Assembly: GCF_029024945.1 (NCBI RefSeq)
Contig: NZ_CP118976.1
Location: 310,001 to 374,000, forward strand
Reading direction: 5' to 3'
Source: Staphylococcus succinus
GTDB taxonomy: Bacteria; Bacillota; Bacilli; Staphylococcales; Staphylococcaceae
DNA length: 64,000 nucleotides
This document shows, piece after piece, positions 19,062-30,412 of the stretch; the stretch's first letter is position 1, and every line of letters starts with the position of its first letter. The notes beneath the pieces are model-generated. The model did no database searches, had not been told where the DNA came from, and saw nothing but the letters and a program-made list of their open reading frames with translations. Both the position numbers and the translations under genes were made by a program.

Positions 19062-19544
19062 TTATATGTTACTTTTAATTTTTGGAATACCTATGACATG
19101 CCCAAGTTGTTTTGGAATTTCAAACGGTTGTTGTTTGTCAAAGTAGCTTTTTATTTTTTCATATATTGCTTTTGGAAATGTTGTACTGCGACGAGTTTGG
19201 TTATCCACACACATCATAATGACTTCATAAGTCGCAATGCGTTCATTTTGTAAGTTATACATTGTAAGGAATAGATGGACTCTCTTTTGATCATAATCAT
19301 AAATATATGGTTTGATATAAAATGCTTCATCGAGTAATAACTCTTTCAAAAAAGATATATGTGCTTCGACACTAAAAATAGTGACGGCTTGATTTTGTCT
19401 ATATGATACTGTGAAATCTATTGAATCGAAAAAGCCAACGACTGCATCACTGAAAACTGAATAATATTGTGCGTCATGCATATGATTGTTATGATCTATC
19501 CAAGATTGTTGCACAGTGTTCTTATAAATATATAGTTCAGTCAT
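19062..19544 (-). CDS. hot-dog fold acyl-CoA thioesterase
   Basis: This is a small cytoplasmic 4HBT-type thioesterase expected to hydrolyse an acyl-CoA. Near the N-terminus it has the family motif SWIDHNNHMHDAQYYSVFSDA with the catalytic Asp region DHN, and further on the strand VEAHISFLKEL. At 160 residues it is one hot-dog domain, acting as a dimer or tetramer in the family. The ribosome site is AGGAGTG. Similar genes in other bacteria sit in carnitine or betaine catabolic clusters, but no such neighbours are seen here. Substrate unknown. Confidence 0.78.
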   Translation of the reverse strand: MTELYIYKNTVQQSWIDHNNHMHDAQYYSVFSDAVVGFFDSIDFTVSYRQNQAVTIFSVEAHISFLKELLLDEAFYIKPYIYDYDQKRVHLFLTMYNLQNERIATYEVIMMCVDNQTRRSTTFPKAIYEKIKSYFDKQQPFEIPKQLGHVIGIPKIKSNI

Positions 19545-19785
19545 AAGATCACTCCTATAAAAATTTTACTGTTAATATCTATTATTTATTGTACCAATAA
19601 TAAAAATAAGAAGTTAGCAATTTGTTTTATTATAAATAAAAAATAGCGCAATTTAAAAGTGGGTGGTGTACCAATTCTGTTATATATAAGTAAAGTAGTG
19701 CTTTGTGTATGTAAATGAAAATATAATTAAAGAGATAGTGTTACGATAGAACTGTACTATAATACATAGGAAGGGGTTCTGTGTG

Positions 19786-19992
19786 ATGTTTTTGATATCA
19801 TTGATAGTGTTTTTTATATCTTTAGTCTTACTTATTTATTCAATTGCCTTATTAATGGGGAAAGATGGATCATTATTTAGTTTATTTACGAAAAAAGAAA
19901 ATGCATTAAGCAAAGGACAGAAATTATTAATTTATATTGCAACAATTGTATTATTATTAATTAGTGTGATAGGGCTACTTAGTACATTATAA
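19786..19992 (+). CDS. small two-span membrane protein, function unknown
   Basis: I do not recognise this 68-residue protein. It has two hydrophobic segments (about 2-24 and 45-65) joined by a basic loop containing GKDGSLFSLFTKKENALSKGQK. AAGGGG at 19771-19776 and a TATAAT at 19758-19763 upstream support expression. ATG 19786 and GTG 19783 are both possible starts. It stands alone between two terminators. The loop chemistry and two-span hairpin resemble small staphylococcal membrane proteins of unknown role. Confidence 0.7.
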   Translation: MFLISLIVFFISLVLLIYSIALLMGKDGSLFSLFTKKENALSKGQKLLIYIATIVLLLISVIGLLSTL

Positions 19993-20033
19993 TATTTGGT
20001 GTTTAATGAAGCGTAAGAAACGAGGCATATAGA

Positions 20034-20069
20034 TAAGAGGGTCATCAGTTCAGTCTGATGACCCTCTTA
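20034..20069. terminator. bidirectional terminator
   Basis: TAAGAGGGTCATCAG and CTGATGACCCTCTTA form a perfect 15-bp stem with a six-base loop, ending both the small membrane protein gene and, from the other side, the urease operon. Confidence 0.9.
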
Positions 20070-20094
20070 CTTTTGGAATTCTATCCCAGAAGAT

Positions 20095-20937
20095 TTAATA
20101 TTTTCTTAAAAAGTCTAAGTCTCGATCAAAAATTTGTTTTAAAACATAACTTTGTAAAGTTGTTAAAATTTTCTCGATAACTTGTGTCTTATTAGACAAG
20201 ATACGAATCGTGAAACCGTGAGTAGGTAATTGTGTAATACCAAATCTGCAATCATATTCTTGCTGAAAATGCTTGATTTGGTCATAAACATTATCGATGA
20301 ATTTCTGATTCACTTGAGGATGTATGAAATAACAAGATCCAAGGTGTGTATAGTTTTCCATATAGCCAATATCATTAACATTGTTCTTTTTTGGATCGAG
20401 TAGCATATTATCAAAAACAACAAGGGTATCATCAACATAAACTTCATTTAGTAAATGCATATACGTATAGCTAAATGTTTTATCCTCTTTAGAATAACCT
20501 GGGGTTAAGATATCAGTATAAAATAGTGCAGCATTTTGACTTAAGTTGAAAGTATTGTGTTGATAGAATTTTGCGTTTTCAAAAGCGATAATCGGATCTC
20601 CGACATATTCTGCATAGCCGTTATCTTTAATATTAAATGTTTGATATTGTTCCACGTGATCTTTTAGTGTTTTATAAATCTTAGTAGCCCCTTGTGATGT
20701 TAAAATAACTTTAGCATTTGAATCTATATTAAAATTCATTTTATAACGATCACCATCTAAGTAGCCACCTCCGACATTGACGATATAAAATGTTGGAATA
20801 TTAGAACCATTTAAATAAACAGGGCGCATCACTTTTAATGCTTTTTCAAAAAAGATATCTCTTGCCACAGATTTTTTTCCGTTATTAAAAACAGATAAAT
20901 CTAATTGGCCAGTCCATATTTTCTTGGATTGAGCCAT
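20095..20937 (-). CDS. ureD: urease accessory protein UreD
   Basis: UreD is the scaffold that docks UreF and UreG on apo-urease during nickel insertion. Its 280 residues show [24 protein letters not shown] and YADI-like [10 protein letters not shown], all characteristic. It is the last gene of the operon, and its ATG overlaps the ureG stop as TAATG, which implies translational coupling. The bidirectional terminator follows 25 bases after its stop. Confidence 0.94.
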   Translation of the reverse strand: MAQSKKIWTGQLDLSVFNNGKKSVARDIFFEKALKVMRPVYLNGSNIPTFYIVNVGGGYLDGDRYKMNFNIDSNAKVILTSQGATKIYKTLKDHVEQYQTFNIKDNGYAEYVGDPIIAFENAKFYQHNTFNLSQNAALFYTDILTPGYSKEDKTFSYTYMHLLNEVYVDDTLVVFDNMLLDPKKNNVNDIGYMENYTHLGSCYFIHPQVNQKFIDNVYDQIKHFQQEYDCRFGITQLPTHGFTIRILSNKTQVIEKILTTLQSYVLKQIFDRDLDFLRKY

Positions 20938-21551
20938 TAAGCTAATCCTTTAAGCAATACATCTTGATCAATCCATTGTAGAACGTCATCTAAACCTTCA
21001 TCTGTTTTCAGATTGGTAAAAGTAAATGGACGATGCGCACGGAATATTTGTGTATCTTCCGCCATGCGTTCTAAAGAAGCGCCAACATACGGGGCTAAAT
21101 CTGTCTTATTGATGATGAAGTAGTCAGATTTAATCATCCCTTGTCCGCCTTTACGAGGTATTTTCTCCCCTTGAGCAACATCAATAATATAAATTGAAAA
21201 GTCAACAAGCTCTGGACTAAATGTAGCAGCGAGGTTATCTCCACCAGATTCAATAAAAATAAGTTCTATATCGTCATTACGCTCTATTAATTCATCGATT
21301 GCAGCAAAGTTCATTGATGCGTCTTCACGGATAGCTGTATGAGGACAACCTCCAGTTTCTACACCAATAATTCTATCTTCTGGTAATACGCCTGAGTTAA
21401 CCAATATTTTTTCGTCTTCTTTTGTATAGATATCATTAGTGATAACACCAATGCTCATATCTTTCGATAATCGTTTAACAATTTTTTCAATAAGTTGGGT
21501 TTTTCCAGCACCAACTGGGCCACCAATACCAATTTTAATGGCTTCTGACAT
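20937..21551 (-). CDS. ureG: urease accessory GTPase UreG
   Basis: UreG is the SIMIBI GTPase that delivers nickel to urease. The P-loop [13 protein letters not shown] lies at the N-terminus, the metal-binding Cys-Pro-His is in [13 protein letters not shown], and the G4 motif is [10 protein letters not shown]. The length of 204 residues is normal. AGGAGG lies upstream. It sits between ureF (12 bases) and ureD (one-base overlap). Confidence 0.96.
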   Translation of the reverse strand: MSEAIKIGIGGPVGAGKTQLIEKIVKRLSKDMSIGVITNDIYTKEDEKILVNSGVLPEDRIIGVETGGCPHTAIREDASMNFAAIDELIERNDDIELIFIESGGDNLAATFSPELVDFSIYIIDVAQGEKIPRKGGQGMIKSDYFIINKTDLAPYVGASLERMAEDTQIFRAHRPFTFTNLKTDEGLDDVLQWIDQDVLLKGLA

Positions 21552-21563
21552 AATTTAGTCCTC

Positions 21564-22253
21564 CTAAGATATAAATATTCTTACATTTACGTTTTCATGT
21601 TCCATTTGATTTATTTCGAGGCCTGGTGCAGTAATACCAAGTTGTGATTCATCTAAAGTGAGTATATGTGCTCTCGTTTCTTTCATTTTAGGAATCATTT
21701 GATGGACGATACGTTGTCCAGCAGTCTGGCCTAAAGGAATTGCCCGTACAGCATTTTGAGTGAGGCTAGAAATATTCTGATAAAGATAATAATCAATAAT
21801 CGTTTCTATATCTAATTCCAGAAAATGACCAAGCATCGTAAAACAAATCGCAGGATGCAAATGTGCCTTTTTCTCTTTCATTTGTGTGTAATACCACATC
21901 AACCATTCACTGTCATAAAGTTCTTGAGCGAGTTTAACCATACGATTTCCCATTTGTTTAGAACCTTGTCTTGTTTCTTTAGGTAAACTTTGTACAAAGA
22001 GGAGTTGATCTAATCGTAAAATAGCTGCTTCATCCTGATGATTCAGTGCATCATAGACTAGACGCATTGTTAAGCCATCTGCATATGTTAATTGCTCATT
22101 TAGAAACAGTGTAAGCCATTGTTGGAAGCTTGCTTCATCGTGAACAGTGCGGCGTTGAATATAGGTTTCAAGGCCGAACGAATGACTGAATGCACCTGTC
22201 GGAACTTGTGAATCACAAAATTGGAACAGGCGAAAGTGTGCATGATTAATCAT
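21564..22253 (-). CDS. ureF: urease accessory protein UreF
   Basis: UreF activates UreG-dependent GTP hydrolysis in the urease maturation complex. The all-helical 229-residue protein has the family opening [21 protein letters not shown] and the conserved C-terminal [13 protein letters not shown] region. Its start overlaps the end of ureE by eight bases, as expected for a tightly coupled operon. Confidence 0.94.
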   Translation of the reverse strand: MINHAHFRLFQFCDSQVPTGAFSHSFGLETYIQRRTVHDEASFQQWLTLFLNEQLTYADGLTMRLVYDALNHQDEAAILRLDQLLFVQSLPKETRQGSKQMGNRMVKLAQELYDSEWLMWYYTQMKEKKAHLHPAICFTMLGHFLELDIETIIDYYLYQNISSLTQNAVRAIPLGQTAGQRIVHQMIPKMKETRAHILTLDESQLGITAPGLEINQMEHENVNVRIFIS

Positions 22254-22698
22254 GTGAATGTCCTATATGTCTAAATGCTTGATTCACTTTACGGTCTTCA
22301 TGACTGTAAGGGATGCCTAAATCTTTAAGTAAAGTTTCTACTAAATAATCATATTGAACAAGCATTTCATTTTCAGTGAATTGTGCTGGCAAGTGTCGAT
22401 TGCCAAGTTGATGTGCGATATCACCCATTTCTTTTAGGGTGCGTGGTTGAATGACAAGTAAATCTTCGGTATTAACGTCAACGATAATCATATTGGTCTC
22501 ATCTTTATATAAAATATCGCCATATTGAAGATCGATAGGTTGTTTTAAACGTATACCGATTTCATTTCCATGATCTGTAGTTACACGTTGAATACGTTTA
22601 ACCAAATCTGAATTTTCAAGATAGACTTTCTCAATATGTTTGCCTTTTTCGCTATCGGATAGATTCGCGACGTTGCCTACAATTTCTTCGATGATCAT
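22246..22698 (-). CDS. ureE: urease accessory nickel carrier UreE
   Basis: UreE binds nickel and passes it to UreG. The 150 residues include the N-terminal peptide-binding domain and a C-terminal metal-binding domain. The tail ends RHIGHSHD, with three histidines, a short version of the His-rich tail seen in other bacteria. AGGAGG lies ahead of the ATG. Placed between ureC and ureF. Confidence 0.94.
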   Translation of the reverse strand: MIIEEIVGNVANLSDSEKGKHIEKVYLENSDLVKRIQRVTTDHGNEIGIRLKQPIDLQYGDILYKDETNMIIVDVNTEDLLVIQPRTLKEMGDIAHQLGNRHLPAQFTENEMLVQYDYLVETLLKDLGIPYSHEDRKVNQAFRHIGHSHD

Positions 22699-22708
22699 AT
22701 TTATCCTC

Positions 22709-24424
22709 CTAGAATAAGAAATAACGTTGTGTTAGTGGAAGTTCTGTAGCTGGTTCACTCGTGATTTTTTTACCATCTACGAACACTTCATATGTTTGTG
22801 GATCAACTTCTATTTTGGGTGTTGCATTATTATTTTTCATATCGGCTTTGCTCAGTTTACGTATATTATGCACAGGTCTTAGTTTACGTTTGAGTCCTAG
22901 TAATTGACCAATATCATTATCATAGGCAGTTGTAGATACAAAAGTCATAGACGTACTTTGCATATTACCACCTAATTGACCATACATTTTACGGTACTTA
23001 AGTGGTTCAGAAGTAGGAATAGAGCCGTTAGCATCACCATTTATAGCGGTATTTATTAAGCCACCTTTAATGATGACATCTGGTTTTACTCCAAAAAATG
23101 CTGAATCCCACATGATAATATCTGCAAGTTTGCCTTCATCTATGGAACCAACATATTCTGAAATGCCATGTGTAATTGCAGGATTAATTGTATATTTAGC
23201 GATATAACGCTTGATACGTGTATTATCATTATATTCACCATCACCATCTAACGGTCCACGCTGTTCTTTCATACGATGAGCAACTTGCCAAGTACGCGTA
23301 ATTACTTCCCCGACGCGTCCCATAGCTTGGGAATCGGAACTTACCATGCTGAATACGCCCATATCTTGTAGGACATCTTCTGCAGCAATCGTTTCTTTGC
23401 GAATACGAGAATCAGCAAAGGCGATATCTTCAGGAATTGCAGCATTTAAATGATGTGTAATCATTACCATATCTAGATGTTCATCCACTGTATTAATCGT
23501 ATAAGGGAGTGTTGGATTAGTAGATGAAGGGAGAATATTACTGTAAGCAGCTGATTTTATTAAATCAGGAGCATGACCTCCCCCAGCACCTTCAGTATGA
23601 TACATGTGTAGTACGCGGTCTTTCACAGCAGCCATAGTTTCTTCCATAAAACCAGCTTCATTCAATGTATCGGCATGTAATGCGATTTGAATATCATATT
23701 CATCCGCTACACTTAATGCATGATTTAAAGCAGAAGGCGTTGCGCCCCAATCCTCATGTACTTTTAACCCTATAGCACCTGCATGGATTTGCTCTACTAA
23801 AGCAGTATGGTTTACAGCTTGTCCCTTGGCGGTAAATCCAATATTTAAAGGTAAGGATTCGGCTGCTTCTAGCATACGATGGAGATGCCATGGACCAGGC
23901 GTTACAGTTGTTGCTTTTGAACCTTCTGAAGCACCTGTACCGCCACCGATATGCGTTGTAACGCCACTTTCAAGAGCTACTTGGGATTGTTCTGGATTTA
24001 TAAAATGGACATGTGTATCAATACCACCAGCAGTGATGATTTTCCCTTCAGCAGAAATAACATCTGTTGTAGCACCAATAATGATATCGACATTATCCAT
24101 AATATCTGGGTTGCCAGCTTTACCAATTTTCATGATATATCCATTTTTTACGCCAATATCCGCTTTGATGACTTTGTTATAGTCAATAATCATTGCATTT
24201 GTAATGACTAAATCTGCAACTTTCTTGTCATCACGTGTCACGTTAGGGTTTTGGGCCATCCCGTCTCGAATAGATTTGCCGCCACCAAATGCTGCTTCGT
24301 CTCCGTACGTAGCATAATCTTTTTCAACTCTAGCAAATAAATTTGTATCACCAAGTCTAACGGAATCACCAACAGTTGGACCATAAAGACTCGTATATTG
24401 TGATTGCGTCATTTTAAAACTCAT
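22709..24424 (-). CDS. ureC: urease catalytic subunit alpha (UreC)
   Basis: This is the nickel-containing catalytic subunit that hydrolyses urea to ammonia and carbamate. It has the metal ligands in GIDTHVHF, the bridging carbamylated Lys in [10 protein letters not shown], further His in [11 protein letters not shown] and [13 protein letters not shown], and the Asp ligand in [12 protein letters not shown]. The active-site flap reads [13 protein letters not shown], with Thr where many ureases have Cys (MVCHHL); this substitution is known in S. xylosus. ATG 24424 (571 residues, MSFKMTQ) matches the family; the open frame runs nine codons further. It overlaps the ureB end by 11 bases. Confidence 0.97.
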   Translation of the reverse strand: MSFKMTQSQYTSLYGPTVGDSVRLGDTNLFARVEKDYATYGDEAAFGGGKSIRDGMAQNPNVTRDDKKVADLVITNAMIIDYNKVIKADIGVKNGYIMKIGKAGNPDIMDNVDIIIGATTDVISAEGKIITAGGIDTHVHFINPEQSQVALESGVTTHIGGGTGASEGSKATTVTPGPWHLHRMLEAAESLPLNIGFTAKGQAVNHTALVEQIHAGAIGLKVHEDWGATPSALNHALSVADEYDIQIALHADTLNEAGFMEETMAAVKDRVLHMYHTEGAGGGHAPDLIKSAAYSNILPSSTNPTLPYTINTVDEHLDMVMITHHLNAAIPEDIAFADSRIRKETIAAEDVLQDMGVFSMVSSDSQAMGRVGEVITRTWQVAHRMKEQRGPLDGDGEYNDNTRIKRYIAKYTINPAITHGISEYVGSIDEGKLADIIMWDSAFFGVKPDVIIKGGLINTAINGDANGSIPTSEPLKYRKMYGQLGGNMQSTSMTFVSTTAYDNDIGQLLGLKRKLRPVHNIRKLSKADMKNNNATPKIEVDPQTYEVFVDGKKITSEPATELPLTQRYFLF

Positions 24425-24833
24425 CGTTATTCCCACTTTCTTTATTGACATTAGTACTAGATCGCTTAGCTTTTTGGTTCACTATAATATTTGTGTCGTC
24501 TTTATTTGGTTTGTAGACACGTGTATCATCTATGGGTCCGTCAACGGCACCATGGAATCCAAAAATTTTACGTTTCCCAGTATATTCCACAAGCTGAATT
24601 TCTTTTTCGTCTCCTGGTTCGAAACGAACAGCTGCACCTGCAGGAATGTCTAGACGTTTGCCATAAGCTTTTTCACGATTGAAATGAAGCGCAGGGTTAA
24701 CTTCGAAAAAGTGATAATGTGAACCAACTTGAATAGGTCGATCACCAGTATTTTTAACGTCTATAATCGTTGCATCAAGCCCTTTATTCACTTCAATTTC
24801 AGTACGTTTTACAATAATTTCACCAGGTTTCAT
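24414..24833 (-). CDS. ureB: urease subunit beta (UreB)
   Basis: UreB is one of the two small structural subunits of urease. The core [18 protein letters not shown], then [13 protein letters not shown] and [16 protein letters not shown], is standard. At 139 residues it has a polar C-terminal tail of about 30 residues rich in Asn, Lys and Ser beyond the usual core. AAGGAGG lies before the ATG. It overlaps the ureC start. Confidence 0.95.
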   Translation of the reverse strand: MKPGEIIVKRTEIEVNKGLDATIIDVKNTGDRPIQVGSHYHFFEVNPALHFNREKAYGKRLDIPAGAAVRFEPGDEKEIQLVEYTGKRKIFGFHGAVDGPIDDTRVYKPNKDDTNIIVNQKAKRSSTNVNKESGNNDEF

Positions 24834-24848
24834 ATAAACTATTCCTCC

Positions 24849-25151
24849 TTATACAATAGGGTGATGAACTGTAATTAATTTCGTCCCATCAGGGAAAGTG
24901 GCTTCAATCTCTAAGTCGGTTAACATATCAGCAACACCTTCCATTACATCATCTTCACCTAATATTTGTCTGCCATAACTCATAAGCTCTGCAACAGTTT
25001 TTCCGTCTCTTGCGCCTTCTAGCAATTCAAAACTAATAATTGCTACGGCTTCAGGATAATTTAATTTTAGCCCTCTTTGTTGCCGTCTGCGCGCTAAATC
25101 AGCAGCTACGACTAACATCAATTTATCTTGTTCACGTTGTGTGAAATGCAC
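24849..25151 (-). CDS. ureA: urease subunit gamma (UreA)
   Basis: UreA is the small gamma subunit and the first gene of the operon. I chose the GTG at 25151, which gives 100 residues starting [11 protein letters not shown] after the initiator, the universal UreA length; the frame extends three codons upstream. The motifs [19 protein letters not shown] and [14 protein letters not shown] are characteristic. The ribosome signal is modest (GGAAGG or GTGAGG). The promoter must lie in the 200 bases shared with the divergent urea channel gene; I could not pin it down. Confidence 0.95.
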   Translation of the reverse strand: MHFTQREQDKLMLVVAADLARRRQQRGLKLNYPEAVAIISFELLEGARDGKTVAELMSYGRQILGEDDVMEGVADMLTDLEIEATFPDGTKLITVHHPIV

Positions 25152-25368
25152 GAACCTCACTACCTTCCCATTTTATATAATTTGTACATAATATATACGT
25201 GAACTTTAATAATAAGACGAATAGGATTGAACTACAAGAATTACACATTGGAATTCATTTCACAGATAAAAAGTAATTTTGCGACAAAAAATATGTATTG
25301 CTTTAAATTCAATATAGATTAATATATTATAAATTAAGTTAGAGCATATTTAGAAATCAGGTGACAAA

Positions 25369-26274
25369 GTGAATGCAATGCAGATTGTATTGAAGAATAT
25401 TGCACAGGTTTTGCTGTTAAATCATGCATGGACGGGATTGTTTATATTAGTTGGTTTGTTTATAGGTAATTGGAAAGTAGGACTCATGGCTTTAATTGCC
25501 AGTGTCATTTCATTATTGCTAGCTAAAAGAACAAATTATTCAGAACAAGAAATCAATATGGGATTGGCAGGATTTAATCCTGTATTAACTGCAATTGCTT
25601 TAACACTTTTTTTAGTTCCTAAATGGTATAGCATCATCATTATATTAGTAGCTATAGTTATAACAATGCCAATTGGGGCAGCGTTTAGAGTTTTTTTAAA
25701 GCCGTTTGGTGTGCCCATGCTAACGATGCCATATGTATTTGTAAGTTGGATGATTTTATTAATGTCATTTCAATTTAAATTTGTAAATGCAGATGTCAAT
25801 ATTTTACCTGACACTGTACAAGAGATTAAATTTTCGAGCCATAGTATACATTTTATAAATGCTTTTTTATCAGGCTTTAGTGAAATATTTTTATTGAAAA
25901 GTATACTAGCAGGTATATCAATTCTAATAGGTATATTCATTGCTTCTAGAAAAGCGGGAGTATTTGCCATGATTGCTAATGTCATTGGTTTTGCAGCGGT
26001 AATAGTATTAGGTGCTAATCACGATCAAATAAATGATGGATTGTTTGGTTATAATGTCATACTTACTGTGCTAGCATTGGGTATAAACTTTAATACGAAA
26101 ATTTCGCGTTATATAAGTATCATTTTAGGTATTTTACTAACGGTTATTTTACATGCTAGTATGACGACGCTATTAACACCTTTTGGGTTGCCAGTATTTA
26201 CGCTCCCATTTATTATAGCGACTTGGATTATGCTTTTTGCAGGTAACCAAAGAGAAGAGAAATGGCAACGCTAG
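25369..26274 (+). CDS. urea transporter, UT family channel
   Basis: This is a urea channel of the UT (Yut/UtpA-like) family placed divergently from urease. The 301 residues contain the internal duplication of the family: NMGLAGFNPVLTAIAL is echoed by NDGLFGYNVILTVLAL, and PFGVPMLTMPYVFVSW by PFGLPVFTLPFIIATW. About ten membrane segments are predicted. GTG 25369 with CAGGTGA upstream is the likely start; ATG 25378 is the alternative. It would supply urea to the urease encoded next door. Confidence 0.88.
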   Translation: MNAMQIVLKNIAQVLLLNHAWTGLFILVGLFIGNWKVGLMALIASVISLLLAKRTNYSEQEINMGLAGFNPVLTAIALTLFLVPKWYSIIIILVAIVITMPIGAAFRVFLKPFGVPMLTMPYVFVSWMILLMSFQFKFVNADVNILPDTVQEIKFSSHSIHFINAFLSGFSEIFLLKSILAGISILIGIFIASRKAGVFAMIANVIGFAAVIVLGANHDQINDGLFGYNVILTVLALGINFNTKISRYISIILGILLTVILHASMTTLLTPFGLPVFTLPFIIATWIMLFAGNQREEKWQR

Positions 26275-26366
26275 CTCATGAGATTTAAAAATGTGTTTTC
26301 GGTCAAACCAAAAGTTATCTGAATCTAAACATTTAACAATGATTACTTTGGAAAGAAGGAGAATAA

Positions 26367-27845
26367 ATGAAAAAAATGCTTGCACTTTTAGCGACTTCTG
26401 CAGTTGTTTTAGCAGGATGTAGTAGCTCAGGGGATTCATCTAAAGGAAAAACATTGAATGTTGAATTGCCTTTGAAAACAACATCAATTGCTCCATATAA
26501 TACAGATGTGCTAGTGAAAGTTGGCGCTGCAGAATCTTTATTTAAAGCTACAGCTGAAGGTAAAGTTCAAAAGTTATTAGTTAAGTCTTATCATCAAACT
26601 TCACCAACGCAATTAGAATTAACGTTAAGGGATGATATTAAATTCCAAAATGGTAAAAAAGTTACTGGTAAAGCAGTGAAATCAAGCATAGAAGAGAGTA
26701 TTAAAAAAAGCGATTTGGTTAAAGGGTCACTCCCGATTAAAGCGATTACAACAAAGGGGCAACAGGTGACGATAACAACCAAAGCACCATATCCAGAATT
26801 GGTGTCAGAGTTAGCGAGTCCTTTTTCTGCAATTTATGATACGAAAGCCGATGGGAATATCAACAAGAAACCGGTTGGAACTGGACCATATAAAATAAAG
26901 GATTATCAACAGTCTCAGAGTATTAAATTAGATCGTAATGATGATTATTGGCAAGGCAAGCCTAAGTTAGATCATATTAAAGTAACTTATCAAGAAGATG
27001 GTAATGCACGTACAAGTGATTTAGATTCAGGTAAAGCAGATGTCATTACTGATGTACCAGTTGAAAAAGTGACAACATTAAAAAACAGTGAGAATTCAAA
27101 AGTTTCAACTGTTTCTGGATTTAGGACTGGCCTACTTATGTATAATCATAAAAGTGATAAAATGACGAAACCTGTTCGAGAAGCACTTGATAAAGTTATA
27201 AATCGTGATAGTATCGCCCGAAATGTGGCTAAAGGCTATGCCACACCAGCAACTGGGCCGTTTAATACGAAATTAGATTTTATAAACAATCAAGATATAC
27301 AAACACAAGATATAGCTAAAGCGAAAGCGTTAATGAAAGCAGAAGGATATACAAAGTCACATCCATTGAAACTAACAGTTTCTACATATAATGGACGTCC
27401 AGAGCTACCTAAAATGGCACAGGTAATTCAATCGGATGCTAAAAAAGCTAATATAGATATCACTTTAAGAAATGTAGATGACATTGACGGTTATTTAAAA
27501 GATAAAAAACAATGGGACGCTTCACTTTATAGCTTCGGCACAATTCCAAGAGGGGATACAGGATACTTCTTTAATCAAGCTTATAAAAGTGAAGGGGCTA
27601 TTAATGCTGGCAGTTATAGTAATAAAAGAGTAACTGCACTAATTAATCGCTTTAATACTACAGTGAATAAAGATGAACGCAACCGACTAACAAATGAAAT
27701 CATAGATATTACAAATAAAGATTTAGCAAATAGTTACATTACCTACAATGATAATATCGTTGGTTTAAGTAAAAACGTAGAAAATTTAAAAGCTGCACCA
27801 GAGGGTATTTATCTTATCGATTATAAGGTTAATAAAAAACAATGA
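26367..27845 (+). CDS. nikA: nickel/peptide ABC importer substrate-binding lipoprotein (NikA-like)
   Basis: This is a cluster C (SBP_bac_5) extracellular binding lipoprotein. The signal peptide ends in the lipobox VLAGC with Cys18, and the mature part has the family motifs LRDDIKFQNGKKVT, KPVGTGPYKI and DDYWQGKPKLDHIKV. At 492 residues it is slightly short for an oligopeptide binder, in line with nickel-chelate binders. The position next to urease and the urea channel is the main argument for nickel. AAGGAG precedes ATG, and the stop overlaps the first permease start as ATGA. Confidence 0.8.
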   Translation: MKKMLALLATSAVVLAGCSSSGDSSKGKTLNVELPLKTTSIAPYNTDVLVKVGAAESLFKATAEGKVQKLLVKSYHQTSPTQLELTLRDDIKFQNGKKVTGKAVKSSIEESIKKSDLVKGSLPIKAITTKGQQVTITTKAPYPELVSELASPFSAIYDTKADGNINKKPVGTGPYKIKDYQQSQSIKLDRNDDYWQGKPKLDHIKVTYQEDGNARTSDLDSGKADVITDVPVEKVTTLKNSENSKVSTVSGFRTGLLMYNHKSDKMTKPVREALDKVINRDSIARNVAKGYATPATGPFNTKLDFINNQDIQTQDIAKAKALMKAEGYTKSHPLKLTVSTYNGRPELPKMAQVIQSDAKKANIDITLRNVDDIDGYLKDKKQWDASLYSFGTIPRGDTGYFFNQAYKSEGAINAGSYSNKRVTALINRFNTTVNKDERNRLTNEIIDITNKDLANSYITYNDNIVGLSKNVENLKAAPEGIYLIDYKVNKKQ

Positions 27846-28822
27846 TATTAAAAAATATATTATCTAGAATTGGACAAATGATCATTGTATTATTTGTCCT
27901 TTCTACAATCACATTTATTTTAATGAAACTTACGCCTGGAGACCCTGTTAATAAAATATTGCATCTAGATGTAGCAAATGTATCTAATGATCAAATCAAA
28001 GCAACAAAAGAAAAATTAGGGTTAAACCAACCTATATTAATACAATATATCCAATGGTTGGGACAAATTATAAGATTGAATTTTGGTAAGAGCTACCAAA
28101 CAGGCGAGCCAGTGATTAACGAACTGATATATTATACACCTACAACATTAATAATTGCTTTATGTACAATCATCTTGGTATTCATAGTAGCTGTCCCTTT
28201 AGGAATAATCGCAGCTAAATATTACCATACATGGATAGACACAATTATACGAACGGTGACCTCTTTCACGGTGAGTATGCCATCATTTTTCTTAGGAACG
28301 ATGCTAATATATATTTTTTCACAAAAATTTGGTTTATTACCTTCTTCTGGAGTTGACTCTATTGCAGGTTACATCCTTCCGATAACTTCGCTTAGTATCG
28401 GTATGAGTGCTTATTATGTAAGACTCATGCGTTCGAGCTTAGTTGAACTATACCAGTCTAAAGAAGTGAAAGCTTCAAGGTTGAGAGGTATGTCAGAACG
28501 TTATATATTATGGGAAGATTTATTTAAACCTGCCATTATACCTATAATTACTGTACTTGGAATGTCTATAGGAAGTCTTATCGGCGGCACTGTTGTGATT
28601 GAAAACCTCTTTGGAATTCCAGGTGTTGGTCGATTCCTTGTAGACAGTATTAGAGCGAGAGATTATCCTGTCGTACAAGGTGCAGTCATTATGATTGGTT
28701 GCTTTGTAGTGCTCGCTAATACATTAGGTGACTTATTATTATTGTGGATAGATCCTAAAAGACGTTACATGAATTTGAAACATAAAAATAATGGCGATGG
28801 TCAAGGTGGTGCCCCATTATGA
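27842..28822 (+). CDS. nikB: NikB-like ABC permease
   Basis: This is the first of two inner permeases of a nickel/peptide importer. The N-terminal segment with [16 protein letters not shown] is the OppB/NikB signature, and the coupling motif is [20 protein letters not shown]. Six membrane segments are expected. Overlaps of four bases with genes on both sides make one translational unit. The C-terminal tail GDGQGGAPL is polar and unusual but short. Confidence 0.85.
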   Translation: MILKNILSRIGQMIIVLFVLSTITFILMKLTPGDPVNKILHLDVANVSNDQIKATKEKLGLNQPILIQYIQWLGQIIRLNFGKSYQTGEPVINELIYYTPTTLIIALCTIILVFIVAVPLGIIAAKYYHTWIDTIIRTVTSFTVSMPSFFLGTMLIYIFSQKFGLLPSSGVDSIAGYILPITSLSIGMSAYYVRLMRSSLVELYQSKEVKASRLRGMSERYILWEDLFKPAIIPIITVLGMSIGSLIGGTVVIENLFGIPGVGRFLVDSIRARDYPVVQGAVIMIGCFVVLANTLGDLLLLWIDPKRRYMNLKHKNNGDGQGGAPL

Positions 28823-29640
28823 GACGTCTAAACAAACAGAATATTATTTTCTATGTCTTTGCTTGTTATATCGTTGCACTTTTTATTGCTCAATGCTTTG
28901 TGTCATCACATAATGCGTTAGAGGTAAATCTAAATCAAACGTTAGAGATGCCAAGTCTGTCGCATTGGCTAGGTACAGATGATTATGGTAGAGATTTAAT
29001 GTCTCGGATAATTATGGGCGCAAGGTATACGCTGATTATTAGTTTGATTACTTTGTTGATTACTGTATGTATTGGTGTACCACTTGGACTGATGGCAGGA
29101 TATAAAAAGGGAATCATCGATACAATAATTATGCGGGTGATTGATATAGGCTTAAGTATTCCAGAATTTATATTAATGATTGCGATGGCAAGTTTTTTTA
29201 AACCTAGTATTTGGAACTTGGTTTTAGCTATTACAGTAATTAAATGGATGACCTACACTAGAATGACGCGTGCAATTGTCAGTAGTGAGACGACTAAACC
29301 GTATATACAAATGGCTAAATTATTTAATGTGCCATCATGGAAAATTATCATCAAACACTTCTTGCCACAGGTGATGCCATCTATCATTGTTTTAATGACT
29401 GTAGATTTTGGGAAAATCATTTTATATATTTCATCATTATCATTTCTAGGTTTAGGTGCACAACCACCTTTACCGGAATGGGGAGCAATGTTAAACGCTG
29501 GACGGGATTACATCAGTTCATATCCACTGTTATTACTAGCGCCTGCTTGCTTAATTACTGTGACCATCCTCTTATTTAACTTAGCAGGTGATGCGTTGCG
29601 AGATAAACTATTGAAAGGGGACCGACATAGAGATGTCTAA
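28819..29640 (+). CDS. nikC: NikC-like ABC permease
   Basis: This is the second permease, OppC/NikC type. The N-terminal [22 protein letters not shown] is the characteristic OppC motif (about residues 51-72), and [19 protein letters not shown] marks the C-terminal half. The length of 273 residues is usual. It overlaps nikB by four bases and nikD by eight. Confidence 0.86.
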   Translation: MRRLNKQNIIFYVFACYIVALFIAQCFVSSHNALEVNLNQTLEMPSLSHWLGTDDYGRDLMSRIIMGARYTLIISLITLLITVCIGVPLGLMAGYKKGIIDTIIMRVIDIGLSIPEFILMIAMASFFKPSIWNLVLAITVIKWMTYTRMTRAIVSSETTKPYIQMAKLFNVPSWKIIIKHFLPQVMPSIIVLMTVDFGKIILYISSLSFLGLGAQPPLPEWGAMLNAGRDYISSYPLLLLAPACLITVTILLFNLAGDALRDKLLKGDRHRDV

Positions 29641-30412
29641 CATTCTTGAAATAACGCATTTAACGATTAAGGATAATAAAGGTGTTGAGTTAATACGTAA
29701 TGTTGATCTTGCACTAAAAGAAGGTAAAGTCAATGTGTTAGTCGGAGAAAGTGGTTCAGGAAAAAGTCTGACAGCTAAAGCTATGGTTCAACAAGTCCCT
29801 GACATGTTAAACATGTATTATGAGCGATTTTGTTATAACAACCATAATGTGACTAATGTGCAAGCGTTACTCGGAAAAGATATTGGTTTTATATCTCAGG
29901 ATTATACACACAGTTTTAATGATCATACAAAATTAGGCAAACAATTGATTGCGATTTATCGAGGCCATTATAAGGTTGAAAAATCAACTGCCAAACAAAT
30001 CGTGAGGCAGTCATTGGAATCTGTAGATTTAAATCCTGATGAGGTTATGAAACGCTATCGTTTTAGTATATCAGGTGGACAACTTGCTAGAGTTCAAATT
30101 GCAAGTGTGCTCATGTTGAAACCTAAACTGCTCATTGCAGATGAACCGACAGCGTCTTTAGATGCGATTACAGGATTTCACGTGATGCATTTGATTAAAC
30201 ATTTGACAGAGGTACACGGAGTGACACTATTACTTATCACTCATAATTTATCTCATGTCTTACATTTTAGCGATTGGATTCATGTTATAAGACATGGGCA
30301 CATCATAGATTCAAATCATGTAACAGCTTTTACAGAAGGTAATATAAAACCATATAGTTTGAAATTATTTAACGCCCGAAGTCAGTTGAGAAACGAGGGT
30401 GCATATGATTGA
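29633..30412 (+). CDS. nikD: NikD-like ABC ATPase
   Basis: This is one of the paired ATPases of the importer. Walker A is [12 protein letters not shown], the signature [10 protein letters not shown], Walker [13 protein letters not shown], and the H-loop [11 protein letters not shown]. The oligopeptide C-terminal zinc-type extension of DppD is absent, as in NikD. The end overlaps nikE by eight bases. Confidence 0.85.
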   Translation: MSNILEITHLTIKDNKGVELIRNVDLALKEGKVNVLVGESGSGKSLTAKAMVQQVPDMLNMYYERFCYNNHNVTNVQALLGKDIGFISQDYTHSFNDHTKLGKQLIAIYRGHYKVEKSTAKQIVRQSLESVDLNPDEVMKRYRFSISGGQLARVQIASVLMLKPKLLIADEPTASLDAITGFHVMHLIKHLTEVHGVTLLLITHNLSHVLHFSDWIHVIRHGHIIDSNHVTAFTEGNIKPYSLKLFNARSQLRNEGAYD

